The translations under genes were made by a program, and so were the position numbers. The notes under the pieces were generated by a model. It was not told the origin of the DNA. It did not search any database and saw only the letters and a program-made list of their open reading frames with translations. Shown piece by piece: positions 16,288-24,983 of a stretch of 33,179 bases of DNA (its first letter is position 1; the number at the start of each line of letters is the position of its first letter). The DNA is taken from the NCBI GenBank assembly GCA_900316975.1, contig ONFA01000033.1:1-33179 (forward strand). The letters run 5' to 3'. Origin of the DNA: an uncultured Prevotellaceae bacterium. GTDB lineage: Bacteria > Bacteroidota > Bacteroidia > Bacteroidales > Bacteroidaceae.

Positions 16288-17604
16288 ATGAAAAAAATTT
16301 GTAAGGCTGCAAGCCTGGCATCGTTGTGTGTCAGTCTTGCAGGAAACGTCTGCGCACAGCAGCCGCTGCCTCTGTCGCTTGAACGCATGTTTGAACTGGC
16401 AGAGACACAGAACCGTGCGTTGGCTGTCATGGACATGGCAGTGCGCGAGGCGGAAGAAGGTGTTAGGGTGGCGAAGAGCGCACGGCTGCCTGACATGGAT
16501 GCCAGTTTGGCACTGAGTTATTTGGGAAATGCCAACGTGTTTGCTCGTGAGTGGAAAGACTTTCAGGTGGCTCATCTTCCACATTTCGGCAACAACTTCG
16601 CCTTCGAGGCTTCGCAGGTCATCTATTCGGGCGGTGCCGTCACGGCAGGCATCGACTTGGCAAAGATGAAGCGTGAGATGGCTTTGCTTTCAAAGGAAGA
16701 GATGCGCGAGAATGTGCGCATGATGCTGGCTGGAAGTTATCTGCAACTCTACAAACTGCAGAACGAACGGCGTGTGTATGAGCAGAACACCATGCAGACA
16801 CGGAAACTCATCGACGAAATCAATGCCAAACATGCACAGGGGGTGGCGCTGAAGAACGATGTGACACGTTATGAGCTGCAACTGAAAGGCTATGAGTTGG
16901 CACTCACACAGATTCAGAACAACCGTGAGGTGCTCAACCATCGGTTGAACATTGCCCTCGGACTGCCCGAAGACACTCGGATAGAGATTGACACAACGAT
17001 GACGGCAACGCTCCCGGCCGTCTCTAACGAACTGACGTGGCAGAACGAAGCCTTGCAGTCGGCTCCCTCGCTGAAACAGAGCCAGTTGGGCATCGACATG
17101 AGCAAACAGGGCGAAAAACTGGCAGGTGTAGACAGTAAGCCCACCGTCTTTGCCTTTGCTGCCGACAAGTTGGATGGCCCCATTCTGACCGAGGTGCCTA
17201 CCATCAACTCCAACCTCAACTACTGGTATGCAGGGGTGGGTGTGAAGTACAGCCTCTCGTCGCTCTTCAAAGGGAACAAGAAAGTGCGTCAGGCACATGC
17301 CGCCACGCTATTGGCAGAGGAAGAGCACCGCATGGCACAGGACAATATGCGCACGGCGGTGAAGGATGCCTACGTGCATTTCGACGAGTCTTTCACCCTC
17401 TACGACACCCAGAAGAAGAGCCTCGAACTGGCACAGCAAAACTATCAGGTGGTGAACAACCGCTACCTGAACGGATTGGCACTCATCACCGACATGCTCG
17501 ATGCCAGCAACCAGAAACTGAACGCCGAACTGCAAGTGGTGAATGCCGAAATCAACATCTTATTCAACTATTATCAACTGAAGAAAACTGTAGGAAGTTT
17601 GTAA
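16288..17604 (+). CDS. TolC-family outer-membrane efflux protein
   Basis: A 438-residue outer-membrane channel subunit with a signal peptide of about 23 residues ending VCAQ. Two long alpha-helical, coiled-coil-rich halves follow, as in TolC/OprM proteins. Examples are the segments around ALAVMDMAVREAEEGVRVAK near the N-terminus and the related LITDMLDASNQKLNAELQVV near the C-terminus. The size is typical. It is the first gene of a three-gene operon with an EmrA-like adaptor (7-base gap) and an EmrB-like transporter, together forming a tripartite drug or metabolite exporter. Confidence 0.92.
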   Translation: MKKICKAASLASLCVSLAGNVCAQQPLPLSLERMFELAETQNRALAVMDMAVREAEEGVRVAKSARLPDMDASLALSYLGNANVFAREWKDFQVAHLPHFGNNFAFEASQVIYSGGAVTAGIDLAKMKREMALLSKEEMRENVRMMLAGSYLQLYKLQNERRVYEQNTMQTRKLIDEINAKHAQGVALKNDVTRYELQLKGYELALTQIQNNREVLNHRLNIALGLPEDTRIEIDTTMTATLPAVSNELTWQNEALQSAPSLKQSQLGIDMSKQGEKLAGVDSKPTVFAFAADKLDGPILTEVPTINSNLNYWYAGVGVKYSLSSLFKGNKKVRQAHAATLLAEEEHRMAQDNMRTAVKDAYVHFDESFTLYDTQKKSLELAQQNYQVVNNRYLNGLALITDMLDASNQKLNAELQVVNAEINILFNYYQLKKTVGSL

Positions 17605-17611
17605 AAGCACT

Positions 17612-18646
17612 ATGAAACATAAGACTAAGAAACTCATTTATAACATCATCGTCGTAGCCTCCCTGCTGGTGGGTCTGGCATGGGTGTGCGGCAAGTTCAT
17701 TCATCTCGGTCGGGTGGAGTTCACCGACAATGCTCAGGTGAAACAACTCATTGTGCCAGCCAATAGCCGAGTGCAGGGCTTCATCAAGGAGGTGCGCTTC
17801 GAGGAATATCAGGCAGTGAAGAAAGGCGACACGCTCGCCATCATCGAAGATGCAGAGTTCCGCTACCGTCTGGCACAGGCCGAGGCTGACTACCAGAACG
17901 CGACCGCAGGCAAGACTGCCATGCACAACGTCATCTCCACCACCTCCAACAACATTGCCGTGAACGAAGCCTCCATCGAGGAAGCGCGCATCGTGATGGA
18001 GAATGCCCAAAAGAACTACGAGCGTTTTGCCAACTTGCTGAAGCAGGAGAGTGTGACCCGTCAGCAGTTTGACGACATGAAGACCGCCTACGAGGCTGCC
18101 AAGGCACGTTATGAAATGCTGCAACGCTCCAAGCAATCGACCACGCTGGCCGTGAAGGAGCAGCACACACGGTTGGGGCAGAACGATGCGGGCATCGCTT
18201 TGGCCGAGGCAGCGGTGGAACTGGCACGGCTGAACCTCTCCTACACCGTCATCGTGGCTCCTTGTGACGGTGTGACAGGAAGGAAGGAAATTCAGGTGGG
18301 GCAACTCATTCAGCCCGGACAAACCATCGTTGATATTGTGGACAGCGAAGACAAGTGGGTGGTGGCGAACTACAAGGAGACACAAACTGCCAACATCCGT
18401 CCGGGGCAGGACGTGGAGATAGAGGTGGATGCCGTGCCGGGCGTGACCTTCAAAGGCACCGTGACCAGCATCTCCCGTGCCACAGGTGCTGCCTTCTCTC
18501 TGTTGCCACAAGACAATTCGAGCGGCAACTTCGTGAAGGTGGAACAGCGCATCCCGCTCCGCATCGACTTCTCCAAAGAGAATCGGGCCGAGGACTTGGA
18601 GCGTGTGGCGGCTGGCATGAATGTGGAATGCACGGTAAAGTACTGA
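17612..18646 (+). CDS. HlyD/EmrA-type membrane fusion protein
   Basis: A 344-residue periplasmic adaptor anchored by one N-terminal membrane helix (residues about 9-28). The order is biotinyl-lipoyl half-motif (VQGFIKEVRFEEYQAVKKGD), a long helical hairpin from about 85 to 205, the second lipoyl half (APCDGVTGRKEIQVGQLIQPG) and a beta-barrel. The EmrA signature is visible as ATGAAFSLLPQDNSSGNFVK followed by VEQRIPLRI. It links the TolC-like channel to the EmrB-like pump. The next gene starts 6 bases after its stop. Confidence 0.93.
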   Translation: MKHKTKKLIYNIIVVASLLVGLAWVCGKFIHLGRVEFTDNAQVKQLIVPANSRVQGFIKEVRFEEYQAVKKGDTLAIIEDAEFRYRLAQAEADYQNATAGKTAMHNVISTTSNNIAVNEASIEEARIVMENAQKNYERFANLLKQESVTRQQFDDMKTAYEAAKARYEMLQRSKQSTTLAVKEQHTRLGQNDAGIALAEAAVELARLNLSYTVIVAPCDGVTGRKEIQVGQLIQPGQTIVDIVDSEDKWVVANYKETQTANIRPGQDVEIEVDAVPGVTFKGTVTSISRATGAAFSLLPQDNSSGNFVKVEQRIPLRIDFSKENRAEDLERVAAGMNVECTVKY

Positions 18647-18652
18647 TTCAGA

Positions 18653-20251
18653 ATGAATACCTTTTCTATTCCACAGATGCGCGACTTCGTGCCGCAGCGC
18701 CTTCGTCCGTGGATTCTGGTCGTCTTCGTGCTGGTGTTTCAATTTTCAGGCGGTGTCTATCTGGCATCCGTTGCCGAGATGGTGGGCAGCACCCAACTGT
18801 TGCAGGAAGACATCCAGATGGCTGGCTATGCCTCGCTGGTAGGCATGGCACTCTTCTTCGGCATGATGTTCCGACTGAAGATGGCCGTCAAGTCGAAACC
18901 CACGTTGCTCCTCTGCTGCTCCGTCATCCTGCTGGCCAACATCATCTGTGCCAACACCACTTCCGTGCCACTGCTGGTTGCCACCTGCTTCGTGTCGGGC
19001 TTCTTCCGCATCTGGGGTACTTTCGAGTGTAACAGTACCATCCAACTCTGGATCACGCCCAAACGCGACATGTCCGTCTTCTTCTGCTACGTCTATCTCA
19101 TCGTCAACAGCACCATCAACCTCTCGGGCATCATGTCGGTCTATCTCGCCTTCTGGCAGACCTGGGAATACATGCACTATGCCATCGTGCTGGCACTCCT
19201 GCTGGTGATGCTCACCACGCTCATCATCTACAACGACAAGCGCGTCATGCCGCCCCTGCCGCTCTATGGTATCGATTGGCTTGGCATGCTCATGTGGGGA
19301 GTGGTGGGTCTGTGCGTCGTGTTTGTCTGCACCTATGGCGAACACTACGACTGGTTCGACTCGTTCCACATCCGATTCGCCACGTTCCTCGGGGTCATCA
19401 CCTTCATCCTGAACCGTTGGCGCGCTTCGTTCATTCATCATTCCTACATCTTCCACGACCTCTTCAGCCGCTACCCCATGGTGCTCATGCTCATCGGCAT
19501 CATCGTGTTGGGCGACACGCTGCTGGCTCCCGAGCACATCTTCGAGCATGCCCTGATGGAAGGCATCCTCGGCTACGACTCGCTCAACGTCATCTCGCTC
19601 AACTGGGTGGGATTCCTCGGTACCCTGCTCGGCTGTCTGGTCGTCTATGTACTCTTTGCCCGCTGGAAGTGGCCCTATCAGCGCATGCTCATGATCGCCT
19701 TCCTGTGCTACATCTTCTATCTGGCATACTTCTACTTCGTCATCGACTACAACCTGCCGAAGGAAGCCCTCTGTCTGCCCATCATCGTGCGCACCGTCGG
19801 CTATGTCGTCATGGCAACCGCTGTCTTGACAGCCAACACTTCGTTGCCCTTCCCCTTCTACTTCTGTCAGGCGGTGTGCGTGCAGAATCTCTTCAGTGCC
19901 GCCTTGGCTGGCTGCATAGGCTCTGCCATCGTAGGCCGCATGCTTCGGGTGGTGCAGAAGATGAACTTCACCGAACTCTGTGCTGGCATTGACCATCTTT
20001 CGCCCCTTCCCCGGCAAGGTTGGGAGGCTGCCTATGGCATGACCCAAGCACAAGCCCTGCTCGAATCGATGAAGGAGATTTACGGCATCCTTCTGCTCAT
20101 CGCCATCGGTGCATGGCTCTTTGCCGCCCTCTTCCATCCTGCCATCCGCCCCACACGCTATCTCCATCCGCTCTTCACCACCATCCGCAGCAGCCTCTCA
20201 ATGGATATGCTGAAAAAGATGAGGGCTGAGAAACGGGCGGAGATGGAGTGA
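18653..20251 (+). CDS. EmrB-type MFS (DHA2) transporter
   Basis: A 532-residue inner-membrane protein with about 14 hydrophobic segments, the number expected for the DHA2 branch of the major facilitator superfamily. The sequence is divergent from classical EmrB, but the gene order TolC-EmrA-EmrB and the EmrA signature in its neighbour make the pump role likely. It would expel an unknown toxic compound or metabolite using the proton gradient. The C-terminus is basic and charged (KKMRAEKRAEME). A palindromic repeat follows 5 bases after the stop. Confidence 0.87.
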   Translation: MNTFSIPQMRDFVPQRLRPWILVVFVLVFQFSGGVYLASVAEMVGSTQLLQEDIQMAGYASLVGMALFFGMMFRLKMAVKSKPTLLLCCSVILLANIICANTTSVPLLVATCFVSGFFRIWGTFECNSTIQLWITPKRDMSVFFCYVYLIVNSTINLSGIMSVYLAFWQTWEYMHYAIVLALLLVMLTTLIIYNDKRVMPPLPLYGIDWLGMLMWGVVGLCVVFVCTYGEHYDWFDSFHIRFATFLGVITFILNRWRASFIHHSYIFHDLFSRYPMVLMLIGIIVLGDTLLAPEHIFEHALMEGILGYDSLNVISLNWVGFLGTLLGCLVVYVLFARWKWPYQRMLMIAFLCYIFYLAYFYFVIDYNLPKEALCLPIIVRTVGYVVMATAVLTANTSLPFPFYFCQAVCVQNLFSAALAGCIGSAIVGRMLRVVQKMNFTELCAGIDHLSPLPRQGWEAAYGMTQAQALLESMKEIYGILLLIAIGAWLFAALFHPAIRPTRYLHPLFTTIRSSLSMDMLKKMRAEKRAEME

Positions 20252-20256
20252 AAGAA

Positions 20257-20362
20257 GTGAAAAGTGAAGAGTGAATAATCTAAGTTACCTGCCATTCGGA
20301 CTGCTGGCAACTCATTCGTAAAAGTAACTTAGATTTTCCACTTTTCACTTTTCACTTTTCAC
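20257..20362. repeat. Palindromic repeat family A, copy 2
   Basis: The left arm (GTGAAAA-type heptads then AATCTAAGTTACCT, 20257-20290) mirrors the right arm (AGTAACTTAGATTTTCC and then CACTTTT heptads, 20323-20362). The left arm matches the copy at 2194-2227 closely. This copy is more complete and palindromic. It would form a strong hairpin that could end the efflux transcript. Confidence 0.7.
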
Positions 20363-20371
20363 TATTCTTCG

Positions 20372-20379
20372 TATCTTTG
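20372..20379 (+). promoter_or_regulatory. -7 promoter box of the SIMPL gene
   Basis: TATCTTTG fits TAnnTTTG and lies 42 bases before the ATG. The -33 position falls inside the right arm of the palindromic repeat and has no clear TTTG. Confidence 0.5.
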
Positions 20380-20421
20380 CACCATCTAATTTCAAAAAGT
20401 GACTAAAGAAAGGACAAGACT

Positions 20422-21114
20422 ATGGAAAAGTATCAGAAAGTGATTTCCGCAGCCATTATTGCTGTCGGTCTAATCGTGTTGGGACTGTGTCTCAAGGGCG
20501 GTATTGACAACTTCACCAATAAAGACCGCCGCGTGACGGTGAAGGGACTCTCCGAGCGTGAAGTGGATGCCGACAAGGTGACATGGACCATGAGTGTGCA
20601 AGTGGCAGGTGATGACCTGCAACCGCTGTTTGGTGAACTCAACGTGAAGATGGATGCCATTCAGCAATTCTTGAAGGAGAAAGGTATCAAGGGCAAAGGC
20701 GAAGTGACTGTCAACACGTATGATGTGACTGATAATCTGGCGAATGCATGGGGCGGCAATCAACCACGATACCATTACACTGTAAGACGTTCCCTAAAGG
20801 TGGTGTCAAAAAACACCAAGTTCATCAGTCAGTTGCGACAGAAAGTAGATGAACTGATTGGCTGGGATGTCATTCTGGATTCTGATTATGCCGAATACGA
20901 GTACACGCAGTTCCAGCAACTGAAGCCCGAAATGATGGCGGAAGCCATTGCCAACGCTGAGAAGACTGCCACCCAGTTTGCAGAGAACAGCCACTCCACC
21001 ATCAACAAGATTGTGGAAGCTGGCCAAGGCGAGTTCTCCATCGATGATGCCGACGACCCCTTCAAGAAGAAAGTGCGCGTGGTGTCAACTATCACCTATT
21101 CATTGAAAGATTGA
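20422..21114 (+). CDS. SIMPL-domain (DUF541) envelope protein
   Basis: A 230-residue protein with one N-terminal membrane anchor (residues about 7-26, ISAAIIAVGLIVLGLCL) and an exported SIMPL domain. The domain opens with RRVTVKGLSEREVDADKVTW, the characteristic first strand, and contains the repeated beta-alpha pattern to the end (VRVVSTITYSLKD). Relatives in other bacteria affect the envelope or oxidative stress, but no biochemical activity is established. It appears monocistronic. The stop is followed by a cluster of short palindromes. Confidence 0.88.
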   Translation: MEKYQKVISAAIIAVGLIVLGLCLKGGIDNFTNKDRRVTVKGLSEREVDADKVTWTMSVQVAGDDLQPLFGELNVKMDAIQQFLKEKGIKGKGEVTVNTYDVTDNLANAWGGNQPRYHYTVRRSLKVVSKNTKFISQLRQKVDELIGWDVILDSDYAEYEYTQFQQLKPEMMAEAIANAEKTATQFAENSHSTINKIVEAGQGEFSIDDADDPFKKKVRVVSTITYSLKD

Positions 21115-21131
21115 AAGATTGAACCACAAAA

Positions 21132-21209
21132 CCGACGTGGGGCACGTCGGTCAGGCGACGTGGGGCATGTCGGTGAACCGACGTGCCCCACATCGGTTTA
21201 GGGGGGGGG
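21132..21209. repeat. Cluster of CGACGTGGGGCACGTCGG palindromes and a G-run
   Basis: Three related copies lie at 21132-21150, 21156-21173 and 21178-21196, the last inverted. The second and third form an 18-pair hairpin with a four-base loop, TGAA, and two mismatches. A run of nine G follows (21201-21209). It sits just after the SIMPL stop and may act as a terminator or be a dispersed palindrome. Confidence 0.65.
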
Positions 21210-21291
21210 TGAAGAGGCTGTTGTCTTTTCTTCCATCAAGGAAGACCTTCCCCAACTTCGCCCTATTATTGAAGAGTTGTTGAAGGATTAA
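21202..21291 (+). pseudogene. C-terminal remnant of an unidentified gene
   Basis: After an in-frame TAG the frame reads a protein-like tail containing EEAVVFSSIKEDLPQ and then RPIIEELLKD before TAA at 21289-21291. A textbook terminator stands 6 bases later. The tail has no start codon and begins at a G-run beside palindromes, so the front of the gene appears to have been lost. I do not recognise the family. Confidence 0.35.
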
Positions 21292-21297
21292 AAAGTA

Positions 21298-21328
21298 ATC
21301 GGATGTGTGTAGGCACATCCGATGTTTT
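21298..21328 (+). terminator. Intrinsic terminator after the gene remnant
   Basis: ATCGGATGTG (21298-21307) and CACATCCGAT (21314-21323) form a perfect 10-pair stem with a 6-base loop, followed by GTTTTT. The remaining stretch 21329-21554 shows no gene or clear signal. Confidence 0.8.
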
Positions 21329-21554
21329 TCCATCTCTTTTCCTGTCTTTTTCATGGAAAAGTATTGTTTGCTTGCAAAAAACACATGAAAGTTGTGTGGA
21401 ATATTTAAAAATTCAAATACTTTGCCCAGGTGGATTTCAACGACCGGCATGATGTGCATTAAGTTAACTGCTTTTTAAGGCTCGACTATTTATTATATGT
21501 TCAGAAGGATAGAAGGAAAGGAGGAAATACTATAACCGTAATGAATGAAATAAA

Positions 21555-21579
21555 GGCTCGCATCATAATGATGCGAGCC
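21555..21579 (-). terminator. Terminator of the GH43 gene
   Basis: GGCTCGCATC and GATGCGAGCC (10 pairs, loop ATAAT) lie 22 bases after the GH43 stop. On the minus strand TTTATTT follows. It could also stop plus-strand transcripts. Confidence 0.8.
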
Positions 21580-21600
21580 TTCTTGTTGCTTGTCGGTTAT

Positions 21601-23154
21601 TTAGTTGTTGATTACTACTTTTTTGCCATCTTTGATGTAGATGCCTTGTGTGGGATTTTCTGCTGGTATGCCTTGCAGAGTGTAGAAGGTGGTGTTGTGA
21701 GGGGATGCTTTGTCCTGTAGATTTTCAATGCCAGAGGAGGTTGCTCCGTTGAACTGCCACCAGTCCCAGTTGAATAGTGTGGCATCTCCTGTGCCGATGA
21801 AACTGAAGTGAATATCGTGGATGCCTGTTGGCGTGTTAGTCAGTTCGAAAGTCCTTTCTTCCCAAACATTTTCTCCTCCAGTTGCCTCGATTTTTATCTT
21901 GGCCAAAATCTTTCCTTTTGTATTGTCTTGCCGTACCACTAGCGTGCCGTTGTTGCTCTTGGCTGCTACGCGGATAGTGATAGATTGAGCACCTTCAGAC
22001 CCGAAATCGACGTTTGCCACGCGCATGGAGTCGCCGGCATGGATGTCGGTGACATAAACGCCTGTGGATTCATTGCCTACAACGCTGATTCCTTCAGCGG
22101 CATTGAGTGTCTCGGCCTGCTGACGGAGGTATGGGCTCATGGTACAAAGTGCTTTAACGCCTTGTCGAGTTGCCGTGACGGGCAGGATTCGTCCGTTTGA
22201 AGCGAAGGTCATCTCCTCGACTGCCATGCTTCGGTTGAAGCCACCACCACCTTTAGCCCATCCTGTATGGTAGAAGAAGTAGTCTTTGCCTTTGTAGTTC
22301 ACGATGCCACTGTGGTTGGTGAACGAACCGGTATTTTGTTGCGTCATCACTTGCCCCATGTATGTCCATGGTCCTTCTGGACTTGTGCTCATGCTGTAGG
22401 AAATGTGTTCGGGCACTCCTCCAGCTGCGTAAATCAGGTAGTAGTTGTCGCCACGTTTGTCGAGCCATGGCCCTTCTTCGTAGCAGTCTTTCCCCGTCAC
22501 TTTATCGTCCACTTTTACACCGCCGAAAGCTTTTTCTGTCAGTTCCACCTCAACAACGCCATTCTTGCCGATGCTGGTATCAACCAGAATCATGTTCTTT
22601 CTCAGTTTGGCATAGCGCAGTTTGTTGTTGCCCCAGTAGAGATAGGCTTGTCCGTCATCGTCAATAAAGACGGAAGGGTCAATGTCGCCTCCCTCACCTG
22701 TGTCCAGAATAGGCTGCTTGCGTGCATCCTTGAATGGGCCAGAAGGCTTGTCGCTTTTGCCCACACCGATATAGTGACGCCAGTCGTTTGGCTTTGAGAG
22801 ACATATATACCAGTAGTAAGTGCCGTCTCTCTCTACACACTGGCTTGCCCAGCAAGTTCCTTCTCTTGCCCATGCAAAGGCTGTGCGAGGCATGGCGATA
22901 CCGTGGTCGGTCCAGTTCACCATGTCAACGGTGGAATAGACTCGATAGCGGTCCATGTAGTAGAAGTCGTGTACACCAGGGATGTTCATGTCTTCGTCGC
23001 AATAGACGTAGAGACTGTCGTTGCCTTCAAACACCATCGGTGCAGGATCGGCCGTGTAGCAGTGGGTAACGATGGGGTTCTGTGCTACAGCTGTGTTGCT
23101 TGCCATCAGTATTGACAGAGCAAGGAACGATGTCTTTAAGCTTAATTTTTCCAT
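21601..23154 (-). CDS. Secreted glycoside hydrolase family 43 enzyme
   Basis: A 517-residue secreted glycosidase (beta-xylosidase or alpha-L-arabinofuranosidase type) for plant polysaccharide side chains or oligomers. A signal peptide of about 24 residues ends AVAQ. The five-bladed propeller carries the GH43 acids Asp36 (TADPAP, base), Asp159 (DIDPSVF, pKa modulator) and Glu227 (CYEEGPW, general acid). A beta-sandwich of CBM6 type occupies about residues 345-475. The C-terminus, PTQGIYIKDGKKVVINN, is the short tail typical of type IX secretion cargo in Prevotella, so export to the cell surface is likely. The start overlaps the stop of the small upstream gene by 13 bases, suggesting coupled translation. 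Confidence 0.92.
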   Translation of the reverse strand: MEKLSLKTSFLALSILMASNTAVAQNPIVTHCYTADPAPMVFEGNDSLYVYCDEDMNIPGVHDFYYMDRYRVYSTVDMVNWTDHGIAMPRTAFAWAREGTCWASQCVERDGTYYWYICLSKPNDWRHYIGVGKSDKPSGPFKDARKQPILDTGEGGDIDPSVFIDDDGQAYLYWGNNKLRYAKLRKNMILVDTSIGKNGVVEVELTEKAFGGVKVDDKVTGKDCYEEGPWLDKRGDNYYLIYAAGGVPEHISYSMSTSPEGPWTYMGQVMTQQNTGSFTNHSGIVNYKGKDYFFYHTGWAKGGGGFNRSMAVEEMTFASNGRILPVTATRQGVKALCTMSPYLRQQAETLNAAEGISVVGNESTGVYVTDIHAGDSMRVANVDFGSEGAQSITIRVAAKSNNGTLVVRQDNTKGKILAKIKIEATGGENVWEERTFELTNTPTGIHDIHFSFIGTGDATLFNWDWWQFNGATSSGIENLQDKASPHNTTFYTLQGIPAENPTQGIYIKDGKKVVINN

Positions 23155-23495
23155 ATTTTACGATAGTTTGTTTTTCCGTCCTTAAAAATCTTTTCGATGT
23201 AGATGCCTTTGTTGTCTCCCTTTGTCATTCTGCCTTGCAGGTCATAGAGGATGCTTTCAGCATTGCTGTCTGCTTGTTCTTTGTCACTTGCCACGATTTC
23301 TTCGATGGCAGTGCCTTGCTGATATACCAGATAGTCTTGTCCAGCCTCTGTTGTCAGGTCATATTCGTATATTCGCTTGGTGCTTGCTGTAGGCTTGGTG
23401 CTGAGGCTTTTTGACAGCAATAACCTTCTTCTTCTCCATTGTAATAAATAAAATAAGCCGCCCCTTGCGAGGCAGCGAGCCTTAGCCTTTTTCAT
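23142..23495 (-). CDS. Small protein ending in a T9SS-type tail, possibly a remnant
   Basis: A 117-residue frame whose last third has YDLQGRMTKGDNKGIYI and a lysine-rich end, the signature of a type IX secretion C-terminal domain. Its N-terminus is not a signal peptide: residues 1-30 are very basic and translate a short palindrome. A second ATG in another frame (MEKKKVIAVKK) starts inside it and soon stops, so one indel may separate a different true N-terminus from the tail. It is therefore either a tiny unusual protein or the 3' end of a decayed secreted-protein gene. It shares a promoter and overlaps the GH43 start. Confidence 0.45.
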   Translation of the reverse strand: MKKAKARCLARGGLFYLLQWRRRRLLLSKSLSTKPTASTKRIYEYDLTTEAGQDYLVYQQGTAIEEIVASDKEQADSNAESILYDLQGRMTKGDNKGIYIEKIFKDGKTNYRKIWKN

Positions 23496-23518
23496 CTAAG
23501 GGGGATAAATTTCTGTTG

Positions 23519-23526
23519 CAAAGGTA
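23519..23526 (-). promoter_or_regulatory. -7 promoter box upstream of the small protein and GH43
   Basis: TACCTTTG on the minus strand lies 24 bases before the ATG at 23495. It is the only good box upstream of the pair, so the GH43 gene is probably read from here. Confidence 0.55.
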
Positions 23527-24012
23527 CAGACTTTATTCTATGCGCACAAATAAATTTCCATGTTTTTCAACATACTGCATGGTCTTTAACCCTTATTAGT
23601 TAGCAGGTGTATACTACACAGTTCCAGTGCTATTGTGCGAATTCCGTTGTTGGTCATCGCCAGTTCCCCATCCGTGAATAGGTTGTAATAGTTTATCTCT
23701 CGCTTGTCGGAAAGGTGCATCTTGCACTACCTCTCCGTCTAGCCCATCCCATTGATAAACAGGTGAGGTGGTTTGATGATCTTGCCCAGCACCTTGAACT
23801 TGCTCACCATGTAGGATGTTGTGATTCACGCCGAAGCTGAGTAACAGGAGACTGGTCTTGTCGTTTCAACAATCACGTATTCGCTGAAAGATTAAGTAGC
23901 CTCTTCAAACAATACACAGACAACTTGCCCGAATGGGCAAAGATGCTGCTTTTCATGCGCTTATCTATTCTCAGTTAGAAGACAATATCTATTTAAGGTA
24001 TATTCAATTAAT
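23527..24012. other. Gene-poor stretch with decayed coding fragments
   Basis: No intact gene is visible in these 486 bases, but pieces look like former coding DNA. On the minus strand, 23586-23720 reads 44 codons beginning MHLSDKREINYYNLFTDGEL and ending ELCSIHLLTNKG. Just upstream in another frame a short segment reads VSKFKVLGKIIKPPHLFING before a stop. On the plus strand, 23898-23978 reads LFKQYTDNLPEWAKMLLFMR and then LSILS before a stop. I cannot assign these to a family. Confidence 0.4.
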
Positions 24013-24906
24013 TCAAAAATTCATTGTCAATCCCTTTATTTTATAGTAATACATCTTGACATTGTATTTTTCGATAGAATTTGGTATCAGGAATCTTATT
24101 TCATAGATTGCATCCAATGATTTTGAATAAGTTTTTTTTCCATTCATATCATACTTAATCGTGCTCTGTTCTATCCCATGAAGTTTTACGGGTGTCCAAT
24201 GACTATTTTTACTCAACTTAATCTCTGCATCACAAGGTAATGATGGCTTAAATGCTTTATCAATAATTTTAATTTTTTTTACTTTTGAAGCTTCAATAGT
24301 GCTTGTCTCGAATTGGGACTTGCCTTTCAAATGATAAAGGACAAAGCCATTCTCAACGGAGTGTATAGACGCATCTATGATTTTACCATTCTTCTTTTCA
24401 ATGATGGCATCACAAGGTAATGGAGGCAGAGTGATTTCTGTGGATTTTTCTACATTTGTACTACTTTGTATCTTACTGTTTCCATTGTTTATACCATTTT
24501 GTTTTTCTGAACTGTTTTTTTGTACACCATGAACCTTATATTCTTTTTGACGTGGTTCGCTCACAGCATTGGTGACAAGGTCTATAATCCAACCAACAAT
24601 ACCACCTATAGCTAGATTCCCCCAAGCCCATCCATTCGTCTTTTTATCAAGCATGATGTCTTGATAAGTGTAATTTTCGGAGCTTACAGAGATGCGTTGC
24701 CCAGAGATGTGCTCCCTCTTCACTTGGACTTGAACAGGTAACATGACGTTTTCATAAGTTTTATAACTGGTTCTTATGGTTACAGGCTCATTAGTGTCGC
24801 CACAAATGATCACCTTGGGCTTGGTGCCTGTAACGATTGTTGCACATGAACTAATCATGCACAAAGTTACAACTGCAGAAGTTGCTAAAATACATCTCTT
24901 TTTCAT
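24013..24906 (-). CDS. AT-rich lipoprotein with duplicated C-terminal module
   Basis: A 297-residue lipoprotein with a signal peptide and Cys21 (MISSC). The N-terminal part after CATIVTGTKPKV resembles a Bacteroidetes lipoprotein family with a PEGA-like strand region (NEPVTIRTSYKTYENVMLP) followed by a glycine-rich hydrophobic segment (WGNLAIGGIVGWIIDLVTNA). After a polar Asn/Ser-rich linker come two related modules of about 50 residues, each opening with LPCDAxI (near 165 and 225), apparently an internal duplication. The function is unknown; it is probably attached to the outer membrane. Its base composition is clearly more AT-rich than dnaK or the leu genes, which suggests a separate origin. 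Confidence 0.85.
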   Translation of the reverse strand: MKKRCILATSAVVTLCMISSCATIVTGTKPKVIICGDTNEPVTIRTSYKTYENVMLPVQVQVKREHISGQRISVSSENYTYQDIMLDKKTNGWAWGNLAIGGIVGWIIDLVTNAVSEPRQKEYKVHGVQKNSSEKQNGINNGNSKIQSSTNVEKSTEITLPPLPCDAIIEKKNGKIIDASIHSVENGFVLYHLKGKSQFETSTIEASKVKKIKIIDKAFKPSLPCDAEIKLSKNSHWTPVKLHGIEQSTIKYDMNGKKTYSKSLDAIYEIRFLIPNSIEKYNVKMYYYKIKGLTMNF

Positions 24907-24983
24907 GCCACAAATAATTAAAAATTAAACTAATATGTTACAAATTGGTCGTACCACAATTCTCGATTTCATTATCTGCGTCT

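Noticed and set aside
18746..20167. A 473-residue minus-strand open frame opposite the EmrB-like gene
   Set aside because: It is rich in His, Asp and Glu as expected for the antisense of a membrane-protein gene, and has no family motifs.
21201..21209. G9 run as a phase-variation switch
   Set aside because: It is not inside an intact gene or promoter, so no ON/OFF consequence can be shown.
21151..21459. A 102-residue minus-strand open frame over the palindrome cluster
   Set aside because: It runs through palindromes, the G-run and a clear terminator hairpin, and its sequence is not protein-like.
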